Shown: positions 27,466 through 36,475 of the stretch, in pieces
Numbering within the stretch: the stretch's first letter is position 1
Layout of the letters: each line of letters opens with the position of its first letter
Program-made: the position numbers and the translations under genes
From: UTCFX2 sp963788305
GTDB taxonomy: Bacteria > Chloroflexota > Anaerolineae > Anaerolineales > UBA4823
Reading direction: 5' to 3'
Length of the DNA stretch: 64,000 bases
Assembly (NCBI GenBank): GCA_963788305.1
Contig: CAWBGK010000018.1
Coordinates: forward strand, 186,001 to 250,000
The notes under the pieces: model-generated
What the model was told of the DNA's origin: nothing
The model's database searches: none
Seen by the model: the letters and a program-made list of their open reading frames with translations, nothing else

Positions 27466-28401
27466 GCGGTCAACCTGACGGGCTCCCTGTGGAAACGCTG
27501 CCGGAGGGCTTTCTATTCAGCCAGTCAAACCTGCAGGATTATGTCGACTGCCCGCGCCGTTTCCAGCTGCGGTGGCTGATGAAGTTCGCCTGGCCGGCAG
27601 TTCAGAGCGAGCCCGTGCTCGATAATGAGCGTTTTATTCAAGCTGGTTCCGCATTCCATCACCTGGCGCACCAACGCTTCTCCGGCATCCCTTCCGGGTT
27701 GATTCGATCATCGATCAACGATCTCGAGCTGTTGAGCTGGTGGGATAAGCTTGAATACTTTATCGTCCAGACCGGCCTGGATCATTACCCGGGACTGCGC
27801 CCGGAAGTCACGTTGAGCGCCCCCATCATTTTGGATGATCCTGGTCCGGAACGGATTGCGTTCCAGGTCGTATCGTTTGGCCGCGAAGTACGACCTGCTC
27901 GCGCCGCCGGCTCCTGCGGGCGATGATGGGCAAAGCGGCTCAGAACGCAAGCATTTTCGGATCTACGATTGGAAAACGACCCGCCGCAGGCCCGGTCGGG
28001 CAGTGCTGGCCGAGCGCCTGCAAACACGCGTTTATCCCTATTTGCTCGTCCGGGCTGGGGCAGAGCTATCCGGCGGAAGGTTGGTGGAACCGGGTTCTGT
28101 CGAGATGATCTACTGGTTCAGCAGTCCAGGCGATGATCCCATCCGTTTCCCATACAGCCCGAGCCAGGTTCATGCGGACCAGGTCTACCTGGACGAGCTG
28201 ATTACAGAGATAGCCATGGCGGCGCGGGACGGTTTTCCGCTGACAGCAGATCAAGCTCGCTGTTCCTACTGCGTCTACCGCTCGCTGTGCGAGCGCGGCG
28301 GAACAGCCGGGGGTTTTGGTGACCAGGGCGAAGATTATGAAGAAAACGAGGATGACCTGACCCATTTTGATTTCGAAGGGATCGCTGAGATCGAATTTTG
28401 A
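27462..28401 (+). CDS. Stand-alone PD-(D/E)XK nuclease with Fe-S cysteines, one frameshift
   Basis: The protein has the layout of the AddB/Cas4/RecB nuclease domain. One Cys lies near the N-terminus (DYVDCPRRFQLRW), an Asp in AAKYDLLAPP, then the catalytic IYDWKTTRRR. A cluster of three cysteines follows at the end (CSYCVYRSLC). Four such cysteines hold a 4Fe-4S cluster in AddB and Cas4. A +1 shift near 27880 separates the first Cys half from the DWK half. Repaired length is about 312 residues. A TTG start overlapping the helicase stop is supported by AAGGAAG upstream. Next to the two helicase genes it probably supplies the DNA-cutting activity of the complex. Confidence 0.82.
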
Positions 28402-28546
28402 TATTAAATGACTTAAATGGTTCGTAACATAACCTTAAGGTAACTGGTTGGGAAACAGTGCTATACTTGAAAATTGAATGCGGATAAACGGCTTCAAGCG
28501 GCAAAAAAATAAATCGCAAAGAAGCAACAAATAAAGGAGTTTTCGC

Positions 28547-29174
28547 ATGAAACTTCAAAACTTAGAGTTGTGGTCGAACAGACCCTTCCGATTGGTGCTG
28601 AGTCTTGTGCTGGTATTCACCCTTCTGGCGAGCGCCTTCCCCCAGTTCAGCGCAAGCGCAGTAACCTGTAAATACAAACACAAAGTCCTCCAGGGTGAGA
28701 CATTAATGTATATCGCCGATCTCTATGGGGTAAGCTGGCAGAAGATCGCCGATGCCAGCAACCTCGAGCGCGCCTTATACGATAACGGCAGGCATGAAGC
28801 TGTGCATCCCTGAGGGCGAAAAGCCACCCGAAGTCGAGACTGAAGACCTGGCTAAAGGCGCAACGCTGCAGGTCGTGCCAGGGATCAATAAGCTGCTGGT
28901 TTCTGTGGAGAATTTCCACAAAAAAACATCCTATTTTGTCCGAATCTATCGAGCGGATGAAAGCACCTCATACAAAATTGGTCATTTCACCACCAACAAA
29001 GAAGGCGATTTCACCGGTTGGTTCCGAGTGCCGTATGGCGTGTTTCGAAGTCCGAGGATGACCGTGTGTGTAAAAAATGCCTGGACAGATGCAACGTACT
29101 GCATCAGATATAATGACACATACGCCAGCATCCCGATGCTCAATGGATACTGCCCTCCTAAAGAAGGCCGTTAG
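28547..29174 (+). CDS. Secreted LysM-domain protein, one frameshift
   Basis: A signal peptide (LVLSLVLVFTLLASAFPQFSASA) precedes a LysM motif (HKVLQGETLMYIADLYGVSW, continued by APYTITAGMKLCIP in the next frame), which binds peptidoglycan or chitin-like glycans. A C-terminal domain of about 110 residues follows with several Cys (VCVKNAWTDATYCIRY, NGYCPP) that may form disulfides. The shift is near 28772 and is repaired by dropping one base. AAAGGAG precedes the ATG. Repaired length is about 208 residues. The C-terminal domain is not recognised. Confidence 0.8.
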
Positions 29175-29194
29175 CCGCTTCATTTTTTCAACTA

Positions 29195-29230
29195 AAAGAA
29201 AAGCCGGGACGCATCTCCCGGCTTTTCTTT
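29195..29230 (+). terminator. Strong terminator and group II intron landing site
   Basis: Perfect 15-bp arms (29195-29209 and 29216-29230, core AAGCCGGGA/TCCCGGCTT) with a six-base loop form the terminator of the LysM gene. The group II intron begins three bases later, inside what would be the T-rich tail. Confidence 0.9.
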
Positions 29231-29624
29231 ATGTGCGCCCAGCATGGGCGCTGACTAGAGGGTGAAAGACCCTTGCGGAGGTTGGTCGCACCAACCGCTA
29301 GCCAAAGGCAAAGGCGTCGCCGCGAGGCGAGGTCTGGAGGAAGCCGGAGGCAAACCTGCGACTTGAGGCATACGAACCGTATGAGGCTACGAGGCTGGGC
29401 GAGTTGGCATGAGACAACGAAGCCCGATGCGACCAAGAGCCAAAGCAGTAAATACGGCAAGGGCGCAGAGACAGTCAGCGTTCTTACCTGGGGAGGTCTG
29501 CCGACAAGCTACATGAGTAGTAACCCTGGCTGCGAGGTCAGGTTGAGGCGGCAGAAGTCAGCTGAGGCCATAGTACCAACTCCGTCGAGGAGGGAAGGGC
29601 CGAACATCAAGGAGGACGAGTACT

Positions 29625-31025
29625 TTGAGCAGTTCGCGGGACGAGCAGGAAAGGCAGAATGCTCTGGATAAGGGTACTGCTGGGCAGAGGCGGGAAGTGA
29701 AGCTTCCTTTGGCTGACCAGAGGGCCGAGCCGTCCCCGGCACGAGAAGAAGGAAAGTCGAGTGCGGAGCTGTGGGGACAGATCTGGGCAAACCAGAATGT
29801 CGTCAGAGCCTTAGAGCGGGTCGAGCGGAACGAGGGAGCACCGGGCATCGACGGGATGCGGGTGGAAGAACTGCGACCGTACCTGAAAGAATACTGGTTG
29901 GAGATCAGGAAAACGCTTGACGAGCAAACCTATCAGCCGAAGCCTGTGCGGCGGGTAGAGATACCCAAACCGGATGGTGGGGCGAGGTTGTTAGGGATAC
30001 CGAGTGTAATGGATCGTTTTCTCCAACAAGCGATCGCACAGGCACTCACGCCTCTGTTTGAGCCGTTGTTCTCGAACCACAGCTACGGGTTTCGACCCGG
30101 GCGCAGTGCGCATGAAGCCGTGAAGCAAGCCCAGGAGTATGTGCAAACCGGATACGAATGGGTAGTGGATATTGACCTGGAGAAATTTTTCGACCTGGTG
30201 AACCACGATATGCTGATGGCTAGAGTGGCCCGCGTGGTGAAAGACAAACGGGTGCTGAAGCTGATCCGGGCCTACTTGAATAGTGGGGTGCTGGTCGAAG
30301 GTGTAGTGATCGACACTGTAGAAGGGACACCGCAAGGTGGGCCGCTTTCGCCGCTACTGTCAAATATCATGCTGGATGACCTGGACAAAGAACTGGAGAA
30401 GCGGGGGCACAAGTTCGTACGCTACGCTGATGACTGCAACATCTATGTAAAGACGCGGCGGGCAGGCGAACGAGTAATGGAGAGCGTGAAGGCGTATCTG
30501 GAACAGAAGCTCAAGCTGAAGGTTAACCTAAAGAAGAGCAAGGTGGACAGAGCGAACCGGGTGAATTTTCTGGGGTTCAGTTTCTTCAAACGCAATGGGG
30601 AAGTGCTCATCCGAGTAGCCAATCGCAGCCGGGAGCGGTTTTGCGAGAAGCTCCGCCGCCTGACCAAGCGTACCCGGTCAGGCAAGCTGGAAGACGTGAT
30701 CGAGGCGATCAATCAGTACACGATGGGCTGGATCGGATACTACCGGCTGGCGAATACGCCGAGCGTTTATGAAAACCTGGACAAGTGGCTCCGTCGCAGG
30801 CTGAGGCAGATGATCTGGAAACGTTGGAAGCGGGGTACAACCCGCTACCGTGAATTGACCAAGCTGGGAGTGCCCAGAGAACGGGCAGCACTAGGAGCTG
30901 TAGGCAAAAGCCCTTGGCATATGTCCAAGTCACCTGTGGTAAACGAAGCCCTGAGTAACACCTATTGGAGTAACTCAGGGCTGAAGAGTATCAAAACTCG
31001 GTATCAAGAACTGCGCTTTGCTTGA
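29625..31025 (+). CDS. ltrA: Group II intron reverse transcriptase/maturase
   Basis: The 466-residue protein reverse-transcribes the intron RNA and helps it splice. Reverse transcriptase motifs are VRRVEIPKPDGGARLLGIP, SYGFRPGRSAHEAVKQAQ, VVDIDLEKFFDLVNHD, GTPQGGPLSPLLSNI and the catalytic FVRYADDCNIY. The maturase (X) domain follows (INQYTMGWIGYYRLA). There is no HNH endonuclease domain, as usual in class C. The TTG start is supported by AAGGAGG (29609-29615) nine bases upstream. The stop lies two bases before domain V. Confidence 0.95.
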   Translation: MSSSRDEQERQNALDKGTAGQRREVKLPLADQRAEPSPAREEGKSSAELWGQIWANQNVVRALERVERNEGAPGIDGMRVEELRPYLKEYWLEIRKTLDEQTYQPKPVRRVEIPKPDGGARLLGIPSVMDRFLQQAIAQALTPLFEPLFSNHSYGFRPGRSAHEAVKQAQEYVQTGYEWVVDIDLEKFFDLVNHDMLMARVARVVKDKRVLKLIRAYLNSGVLVEGVVIDTVEGTPQGGPLSPLLSNIMLDDLDKELEKRGHKFVRYADDCNIYVKTRRAGERVMESVKAYLEQKLKLKVNLKKSKVDRANRVNFLGFSFFKRNGEVLIRVANRSRERFCEKLRRLTKRTRSGKLEDVIEAINQYTMGWIGYYRLANTPSVYENLDKWLRRRLRQMIWKRWKRGTTRYRELTKLGVPRERAALGAVGKSPWHMSKSPVVNEALSNTYWSNSGLKSIKTRYQELRFA

Positions 31026-31026
31026 T

Positions 31027-31061
31027 GAACCGCCGGATGCGGACCCGCATGTCCGGTGGTG
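31027..31061 (+). other. Group II intron domain V
   Basis: This 35-base hairpin is the catalytic core of the intron. The lower stem ACCGCCGGA pairs with TCCGGTGGT (one G-U), and the upper stem GCGG/CCGC or TGCGG/CCGCA is closed by a small loop. It is placed immediately after the maturase stop, as in related introns. Confidence 0.8.
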
Positions 31062-31135
31062 TGAGAGGGGGCGGCTTGTCCCCGCCCCCTACTCGATTTC
31101 TTCTGTTCGCCTGCAGCGATGGTAGAATTCACTCC

Positions 31136-32048
31136 ATGAACTTGCAACGCATCTTGAACAGCCAGCATTCAGGAGTCTGGGCGCTGCAGATCAGCCGGAG
31201 ATTACCGCTTGGCATGGGTTTGCGTATTTCAAAACTTGTCGCCGACTGGATTGCTACAAAAAAAGACCTGCCGCTGGTCCAGGCGATCCGCCTTAACCGC
31301 TGGGTTGTCTCTGGATGTGAATGGGGAGCCGATGAGCTGGATGCGGCAGTCCGTGCGAATTTGCGCCATATCGCCGGCTCCTATTTCATTCTCTTCCACT
31401 ATCTAGATCAACCCGAGCTGCTTCAGAAACAGGTCGTGTTCAGCCAGGCCCTGGACGACCTGATCGCCCAAACCAGAGAACTCGAAGCTAAAAGTAGTCG
31501 TCTGCGGCGTTCACATGAGCAATTTCGACCTGGTTCTTCAGTCAGCGGCCTGGCGCGGCCTGCGTGCCCTGGCAATATCGCTTCCAGAGACTTCCGAATA
31601 CAACCAGGCTGTGCAGTGGCAGCACCAGTTTCGCCGGGATTCTGGCCTTGAAATCCTACCGGCCTCGCTGGCGACTTTCCGCCAGGCGATCCGGCGCCTG
31701 AAGGCTGGCGATACGGTCGTTACCGGGATCGACCGGCCGATCGCGAAACCAAAGCTTCGCCCGGATTTTTTTGGCCGACCGGCCAGCCTGCCGGTGCACC
31801 ATATCTTGATCGGATTGGAAGCCGAAGCGCCTCTGGTCTTGCTCGCAGCCACCCAGGAACAGGACGGGCTCTACCATATCCAATCCTCCGAAGAGATTCA
31901 GCTGCGGCGATTCGCGGACAGGGATCAGGCGATCTTGTGGAATGCCAGTCATGTGCTTGAGATCGCTGCAGATTTTATCCGGATGAAGCCGGACCAGTGG
32001 TCGATTTACTACCCGGTCTGGCCTGATCTGATCGAAAAAATGCCTTGA
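31136..32048 (+). CDS. Lysophospholipid acyltransferase family protein (LpxL/PatA-like), one frameshift
   Basis: Proteins of this LPLAT family move an acyl chain from acyl-ACP or acyl-CoA to a lipid or glycolipid at the membrane. Once a +1 shift near 31490 (an A-run) is repaired, the frame reads KVVVCGVHMSNFDL, giving the catalytic HX4D motif. Later come LRALAISLPE, LKAGDTVVTGIDRP and a C-terminal IYYPVWP. About 303 residues. The neighbour is a CDP-alcohol phosphatidyltransferase; the same pairing occurs in phosphatidylinositol mannoside pathways, where PatA acylates PIMs. A PIM-like role is inference; lipid A synthesis is less likely because no other lipid A genes are seen. Confidence 0.8.
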
Positions 32049-32116
32049 AAGTCCTTCTTATATCGCCGCTTCCCCGAAAACAAATTGGACTGCTGTCTTG
32101 GATGTTTGAGGAACGC

Positions 32117-32828
32117 ATGAAACCAAAAACCGCTGACATACGCAAGCACACCAGGATTTTGAATACGATTACTTCTCCCGTCGAGAAACCACTGCTTCGC
32201 TGGCTGGCAGTCCGCATGCCGCCATGGGTCAATTCGGATATGCTCACCCTCTTTGGGGTCTTCGGAGCGCTGGTTATTTTCGCCGGGTACACCCTCAGCA
32301 ACTGGAATCCAGCGTTTCTCTGGCTTGCATCACTTGGTTTTGTATTTAAATTGGTTTGGCGACAGCCTGGATGGGACGCTCGCTCGCGTCCGGCATACCG
32401 AGCGGCCGGTCTACGGTTTTTACGTCGACCATGCAACCGACGCCTTTGTGGAAATTATGATCTTCCTTGGGATCGGTTTATCCCCGTTCGTTCGTTTTGA
32501 GTTCGCCTGTTTGGCTTTGATCGGTTATCTGCTTCTTTCCGTATTGGTTTACGTCCGCACCTGCGTGCGCGGTGAATTTGCGATATCCTATGGAAAGCTG
32601 GGACCAACAGAAGTCCGAATCATCGCAATCCTGGCAAATACAGTGGTCTTCTTTATCGGTAATCCGCAGTTGAAACTGTTTAACATGACTCAGACCATCT
32701 ACGATTGGGGTGTTATCGTGATCGTCCTGATTTTGAGTGTCATATCCATTACGACGACCGTGAGGCAGGCTAACCGTCTCGCAGAGATCGACCCTCCAAA
32801 GAAAATTGAGGGACAGGCATACAAATAG
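32117..32828 (+). CDS. CDP-alcohol phosphatidyltransferase, one frameshift
   Basis: The enzyme swaps the CMP of a CDP-diacylglycerol-type donor for an alcohol such as inositol phosphate or glycerol phosphate. The signature is intact in one frame: DSLDGTLARV, then GFYVDHATDA, giving the four metal-binding Asp. Several membrane helices surround it. The N-terminal part (NTITSPVEKPLLRWLAVRMP) lies in the preceding frame; the frames meet near 32352 in GTATTTAAATTGG, where one base is extra. GAGG lies before ATG 32117. Repaired length is about 236 residues. The overlap with the acyltransferase region suggests one lipid pathway. Confidence 0.85.
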
Positions 32829-33041
32829 GGCTGTCGCTTCTTTTCCTGCCGACAGGACTGCGAAACCTTTCGAATTATTTTTCTGTTAAGTTTCCATATC
32901 TGAGGAATATCCTTCCTGGATTTGCTGCACGGCTCCGATTCTCTGCTGCTGGAAAGTCACCCGTGCGAAATTTTTTACGACCTATTAATTTCAGCCCTGT
33001 CGCATACACTTAGAATAGTCACGGTATGTCGTACCTGGCAA
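32829..33041. other. Intergenic region
   Basis: No gene or convincing terminator is seen after the phosphatidyltransferase. The stretch is A/T-richer than its surroundings and leads into the promoter at 33042. Confidence 0.4.
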
Positions 33042-33070
33042 TTGTCCTGTCGTTTTCCAGCTTTGATAAT
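33042..33070 (+). promoter_or_regulatory. Promoter of large secreted protein
   Basis: TTGTCC (33042-33047) and GATAAT (33065-33070) are spaced by 17 bases. The leader to ATG 33141 is about 64 bases and ends with AAAGGAGAG. Confidence 0.6.
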
Positions 33071-33140
33071 ATGAGTCTTGTCAAATAGGGGAACAGGAAC
33101 AAGCCGGTCATCGTTAAGGATATAAAAGGAGAGTGCGAAG

Positions 33141-35231
33141 ATGGTTAAATTCGCGCGATTACAATTGTTTCTGGTATTCCTGCTGGCAGTCTCTGGCGCT
33201 GCGCCTGCTGCCGGTCAGGATTTGCCCGGCGGTCAGCCGGATCCATTCACCAGCAGCTCAGCAGCCTTGCTTTTTTTTCCGGTCACCCTGAAAGACTTTG
33301 CGCCGTACACTGTCTCGGGCCAGATAACGGATGAAATCGGGCGGCCGCTGAATGGCGTGGTGATCAGCGACGGCGGTGGAGGCTCAGCGACCACAGGTCC
33401 GGATGGGACATACAGCATCGTCGTAAATGGCCTGCAGGGCGATTACTCTTTTTCGCCGTTAAAAGCGGACGCCGGTTTTGCCCCATCGACTGTCGACCTG
33501 GATGTGCACAGCAATATCTCCAGCCTGGATTTCACTGGACCATCCACCTGCGGCGAGCTGATCGCCAACGGCGGTTTTGAGACGGATGAATGGTGGGAAC
33601 GGCAGAACGCAGGCTTCAGCACGGCGATCTTCAACAGCGGCGGGCGCGCCCTTCTGCTAGGGCAATCTGACGGCGGCGGCAGCGTCGCCGGGGTTTCGAC
33701 AGCCACGACCCCGGTCATCAGCATCTCCTCCGAAGCAAAGGATCCGCAGCTGCGGCTCTGGATCTTCACACAGTCGGTCACGGTTTCGTCAAAAGCCCCA
33801 TCTGCCGCCGGACCTGCCGATACATTCTTCGGCCCGGACACCGATCCGAACGACCTCCAGGCCCTCCAGGTGCTGGACGCGAACGGGCAGGTTTTGGAAA
33901 CGGTTTGGGAGTACCAGGGGGCAAACAACCAGGAATGGGGTGTTGTCCAATACAACCTGTATAAATATTCAGGCCAGAACATCCGCCTGCGGCTGCTCGT
34001 TCAAAATGATGGCTCGGGCGGAGAGAGCGCCATGTTTGTGGATGACATGTCGCTTTCCACCTGTCCAACGATCCCGGCTCCCGAAGTCTACAATCCGACC
34101 GGCGCCCCAGAGGAAGAGCTGTCCGCCTGCTCAAACCAGCTGGTCAACCCCGGATTTGAGACAATCGGGGGTTGGGGGATACCCAATACTGCCTTCCCGG
34201 CCGGCTACCGCAGCAGCGATGTGTATCCAGAAGAAGTTTGGGCTGGACACTGGTCCATGCGCACCGGAATCCCGGCTTACCGTGCTGATTTGAACCGCTA
34301 CAGCTATTCGGATTTCTGGCAGACGGTTTTTATCCCTGGTTCCGCCACCTCCGCTCAGCTGGTTCTCTACAACAAGATGGTCAATCCCCTGGCCCCTTCA
34401 TCCGCCGAAATTGAAGCTGAAGACAAGGTTGCTGAAAATCAGCCGGCGTTTGCCGCAGGTGCAGTCTGGGGGGAACAGCCCTTATCGGGCGACTGGATGT
34501 ATATCCTGGTCCTGGACCCGCACACCGGTGCGATCCTCCAGACGCTGGGTTCCTGGTCCGCTCGAAACAGCAGCTGGAAACCGCGCTCATTTGATCTGAT
34601 GCCTTTCCGCGGGCGGAACATCCGGATCCAGATAGGCACTTACAACGACGGCGGCTGGGACGTCGGCGTTCAGTCCATGTACGTTGATGAGGCTTATGTC
34701 AATGTTTGTGCTGGGACGCTGCCCCCTCCGCCTGCCCTGAGCTGCCCGGCGGGTTATTCCCAGCGGCTTTCAAACAACAGCTTTGAAGCCTCGCACGACT
34801 GGTATCTCCCCGTCACGGCGTATTCGGCTCACTATTCGAGCCAGATTTCCCACAGCGGGTCTCGCTCGATGCAGACCGGGATCGTTAATCCCTGGCACAA
34901 CCGCTACAGCTACTCCGATTTCGGTCAGCTGACTGTCGTTCCGGGCTATTCCTCTTCGGTTTTGCTCAAGTTCTGGGCATACCGGACTTCAAATGAGTGG
35001 AACGGCGCAGACAAGCAGTATCTGCTCGTCTTGAATAACTGGGGCTATTGGATCGATACGCTGCTCTGGAACCACAGCAGCAATGCCCCGAGCTGGGTCG
35101 AGATCACCCGTGATCTAACCTATAAGCCGTACAACGGCTGGCCGGTCCGGCTGCAGTTTGGCACTTACAACAACGGCTGGGGCGGGGTCACCGCGATGTT
35201 TGTCGACGATGTGACCCTCTGCACAAAGTAG
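33141..35231 (+). CDS. Secreted multi-domain protein with three jelly-roll-like repeats
   Basis: A signal peptide (LQLFLVFLLAVSGAAPAAG) opens this 696-residue protein. Residues about 55-130 form a carboxypeptidase-regulatory-like beta-sandwich (VSGQITDEIGRPLNGVVIS). Three related domains of 170-190 residues follow, each starting with NGGFET, NPGFET or NNSFEA and ending with a phrase like SMFVDDMSL, SMYVDEAYV or AMFVDDVTL. Domains 2 and 3 share YSYSDF and 'RSMQTGI/WSMRTGI'. Such modules usually bind carbohydrate or other surface ligands. No catalytic domain is seen. The gene has its own promoter and faces the fumarase operon tail to tail, leaving only 6 bases between them. Confidence 0.78.
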   Translation: MVKFARLQLFLVFLLAVSGAAPAAGQDLPGGQPDPFTSSSAALLFFPVTLKDFAPYTVSGQITDEIGRPLNGVVISDGGGGSATTGPDGTYSIVVNGLQGDYSFSPLKADAGFAPSTVDLDVHSNISSLDFTGPSTCGELIANGGFETDEWWERQNAGFSTAIFNSGGRALLLGQSDGGGSVAGVSTATTPVISISSEAKDPQLRLWIFTQSVTVSSKAPSAAGPADTFFGPDTDPNDLQALQVLDANGQVLETVWEYQGANNQEWGVVQYNLYKYSGQNIRLRLLVQNDGSGGESAMFVDDMSLSTCPTIPAPEVYNPTGAPEEELSACSNQLVNPGFETIGGWGIPNTAFPAGYRSSDVYPEEVWAGHWSMRTGIPAYRADLNRYSYSDFWQTVFIPGSATSAQLVLYNKMVNPLAPSSAEIEAEDKVAENQPAFAAGAVWGEQPLSGDWMYILVLDPHTGAILQTLGSWSARNSSWKPRSFDLMPFRGRNIRIQIGTYNDGGWDVGVQSMYVDEAYVNVCAGTLPPPPALSCPAGYSQRLSNNSFEASHDWYLPVTAYSAHYSSQISHSGSRSMQTGIVNPWHNRYSYSDFGQLTVVPGYSSSVLLKFWAYRTSNEWNGADKQYLLVLNNWGYWIDTLLWNHSSNAPSWVEITRDLTYKPYNGWPVRLQFGTYNNGWGGVTAMFVDDVTLCTK

Positions 35232-35237
35232 GCAGGA

Positions 35238-35862
35238 TCACCCCTGGGCGATCAAGCGCTCCAGGATGGCTTTTGAATCCTTTTCGACGGTCGCGTGCAG
35301 GCTTCCCCCGTGCGAATCCATCGTAACCACGGCCGGGAAGTCCTGCACTTCGATCACCCACAGCGCTTCAGGGACGCCAAAGTCGAGCTTGTAAACGCCT
35401 CTTACGGCGACGACGGACTGGGCAATCAGGGAGGCAGCGCCGCCGATCGCATGCAGGTAAACTCCCGGCGTCTCCTGGCAGGCGGTCAGCGTGTCTTGGA
35501 CCCATCCCGCCTTTGCCGATCACACCCTGGATCTTGAAATGGAGCATCACTTCACGCTGATAAGGCTCCTCACGGATGCTGGTCGTTGGTCCGGCGGCGA
35601 CGAATCGGTATTCTTTTGTCTCCAACCCGCCGACGACCGGCCCGCAGTGATAGATCGCGCTCCCATGCAGCAGGGGTCGGATCGCTTCATATACTTCCAG
35701 GTCATCGCCCTGCGGAGGGCGGGTCTTCCTGATGAAGGTATCGATCATCCATTTGTGGACGTTGTCCCGTCCTGTTACCATCACCCCTGAAAGCGCAACA
35801 GGATCGCCGACCTGCAGATCGCGCACAACATCATCGCTGAATGGGAGTTGAATTTTCTTCAT
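35238..35862 (-). CDS. Class I fumarate hydratase, beta subunit, one frameshift
   Basis: The beta part of the two-subunit Fe-S fumarase/tartrate dehydratase family hydrates fumarate to malate. It starts MKKIQLPFSDDVVRDLQVGD, with GVMVTGRDNVHKWM, IYHCGPVV and AAGPTTSIREEPYQ, all family landmarks. A +1 shift near 35502 (extra C) is followed in the next frame by TACQETPGVYLHAIGGAASL and VTMDSHGGSLH. GAGGAG lies 7 bases before the ATG. Repaired length is about 207 residues, usual. The gene is separated from its alpha subunit by an unrelated-looking gene. Confidence 0.88.
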
Positions 35863-35900
35863 CGAGAGACTCCTCAATATTTGATTGGGATCGACTGGTT

Positions 35901-36446
35901 TCAGGATGCAGGGAAAGACCAGTGGATCGTATGGAACTGCCATCCCGCCTCGGTTTTTATCAGGACGGCAGAGAAAGTAAATGGCCAGGGATAACCAGGT
36001 GGTTTGAACTGGTCGCGCATCCGGCTGACCCCAAAAAAAGCCGCTTCGAGCCAGGCGGTCCCGAATCTCCAGGCTTTCGTCTTCGAGCGTCTTTTTCATC
36101 GTGTCGAGATAGAAAGGCAGGGCTTTTTCGTAATGCTCACTGCTGAGCAGGTCTCCACAGGTGGTCAGCCAGGCTGTCTCGCCGCGCACGCTGATTTTTG
36201 CTTCGGCGACGACCAGGCGCACGTCTCCCCAGTACAGCCAGTCGCCTTCGATGATCTCGCGGATCTGTGAAAGTGCCCTGGAACCATTCGTTCCCGCCGC
36301 GTTTTGCCGCGCCCACGCCGATCAGCTCGATCTCTTCGCTCTGCACGAAAAGTCTGCATAAAATCGTCCAGCCTGGCGAGGTCGCGCAGCGTGTAGCCGT
36401 CCTGAAAGCGCTGCAGCTGACCGCGAACGGCCTCGGTCTCATCCAT
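35901..36446 (-). CDS. NTF2/SnoaL-like protein inserted in the fumarase operon, three frameshifts
   Basis: The product starts MDETEAVRGQLQRFQDGYTL after GGAGGT. It continues through three +1 shifts as VQSEEIELIGVGAAKRGGNE, DVRLVVAEAKISVRGETAW and finally TFSAVLIKTEAGWQFHTIHW, ending FPAS. This is the pattern of SnoaL-like/NTF2-fold proteins: a helical N-terminus, a curved sheet and the closing W.F.HIHWS-type strand. Such proteins bind small molecules or catalyse isomerisation-type reactions. The gene lies between fumarase alpha and beta with short gaps (29 and 38 bases). About 181 residues. No link to fumarase is known to me. Confidence 0.7.
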
Positions 36447-36475
36447 CGGACCCACCTCCCAAATATCCAGATTGT

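Larger units (their letters stand above)
29233..31097 (+). mobile_element. Class C group II intron
   Basis: The element starts GTGCGCCCAGC, a group II 5' end. It contains a structured 390-base 5' region and one reverse transcriptase/maturase gene. It finishes with domain V, a GC-rich domain VI hairpin (GGGGGCGG/CCGCCCCC) and CTACTCGAT. The protein resembles bacterial class C intron proteins, and the element sits directly after a rho-independent terminator stem, the known target preference of that class. The exons read GGCTTTTCTTTAT before and TTCTTCTGTTCGCC after. No frame damage is seen, so it may be active. The 3' boundary is inferred to within a few bases. Confidence 0.88.

Noticed and set aside
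29233..31097. Insertion sequence with a transposase
   Set aside because: The single protein has reverse transcriptase and maturase motifs, with domain V following; no transposase or terminal inverted repeats.
35368..36222. Apparent SnoaL-fumarase beta fusion protein
   Set aside because: The fused frame arises from +1 shifts; the other frame gives a proper SnoaL ending at 35901, and the fumarase has its own ribosome site and ATG.
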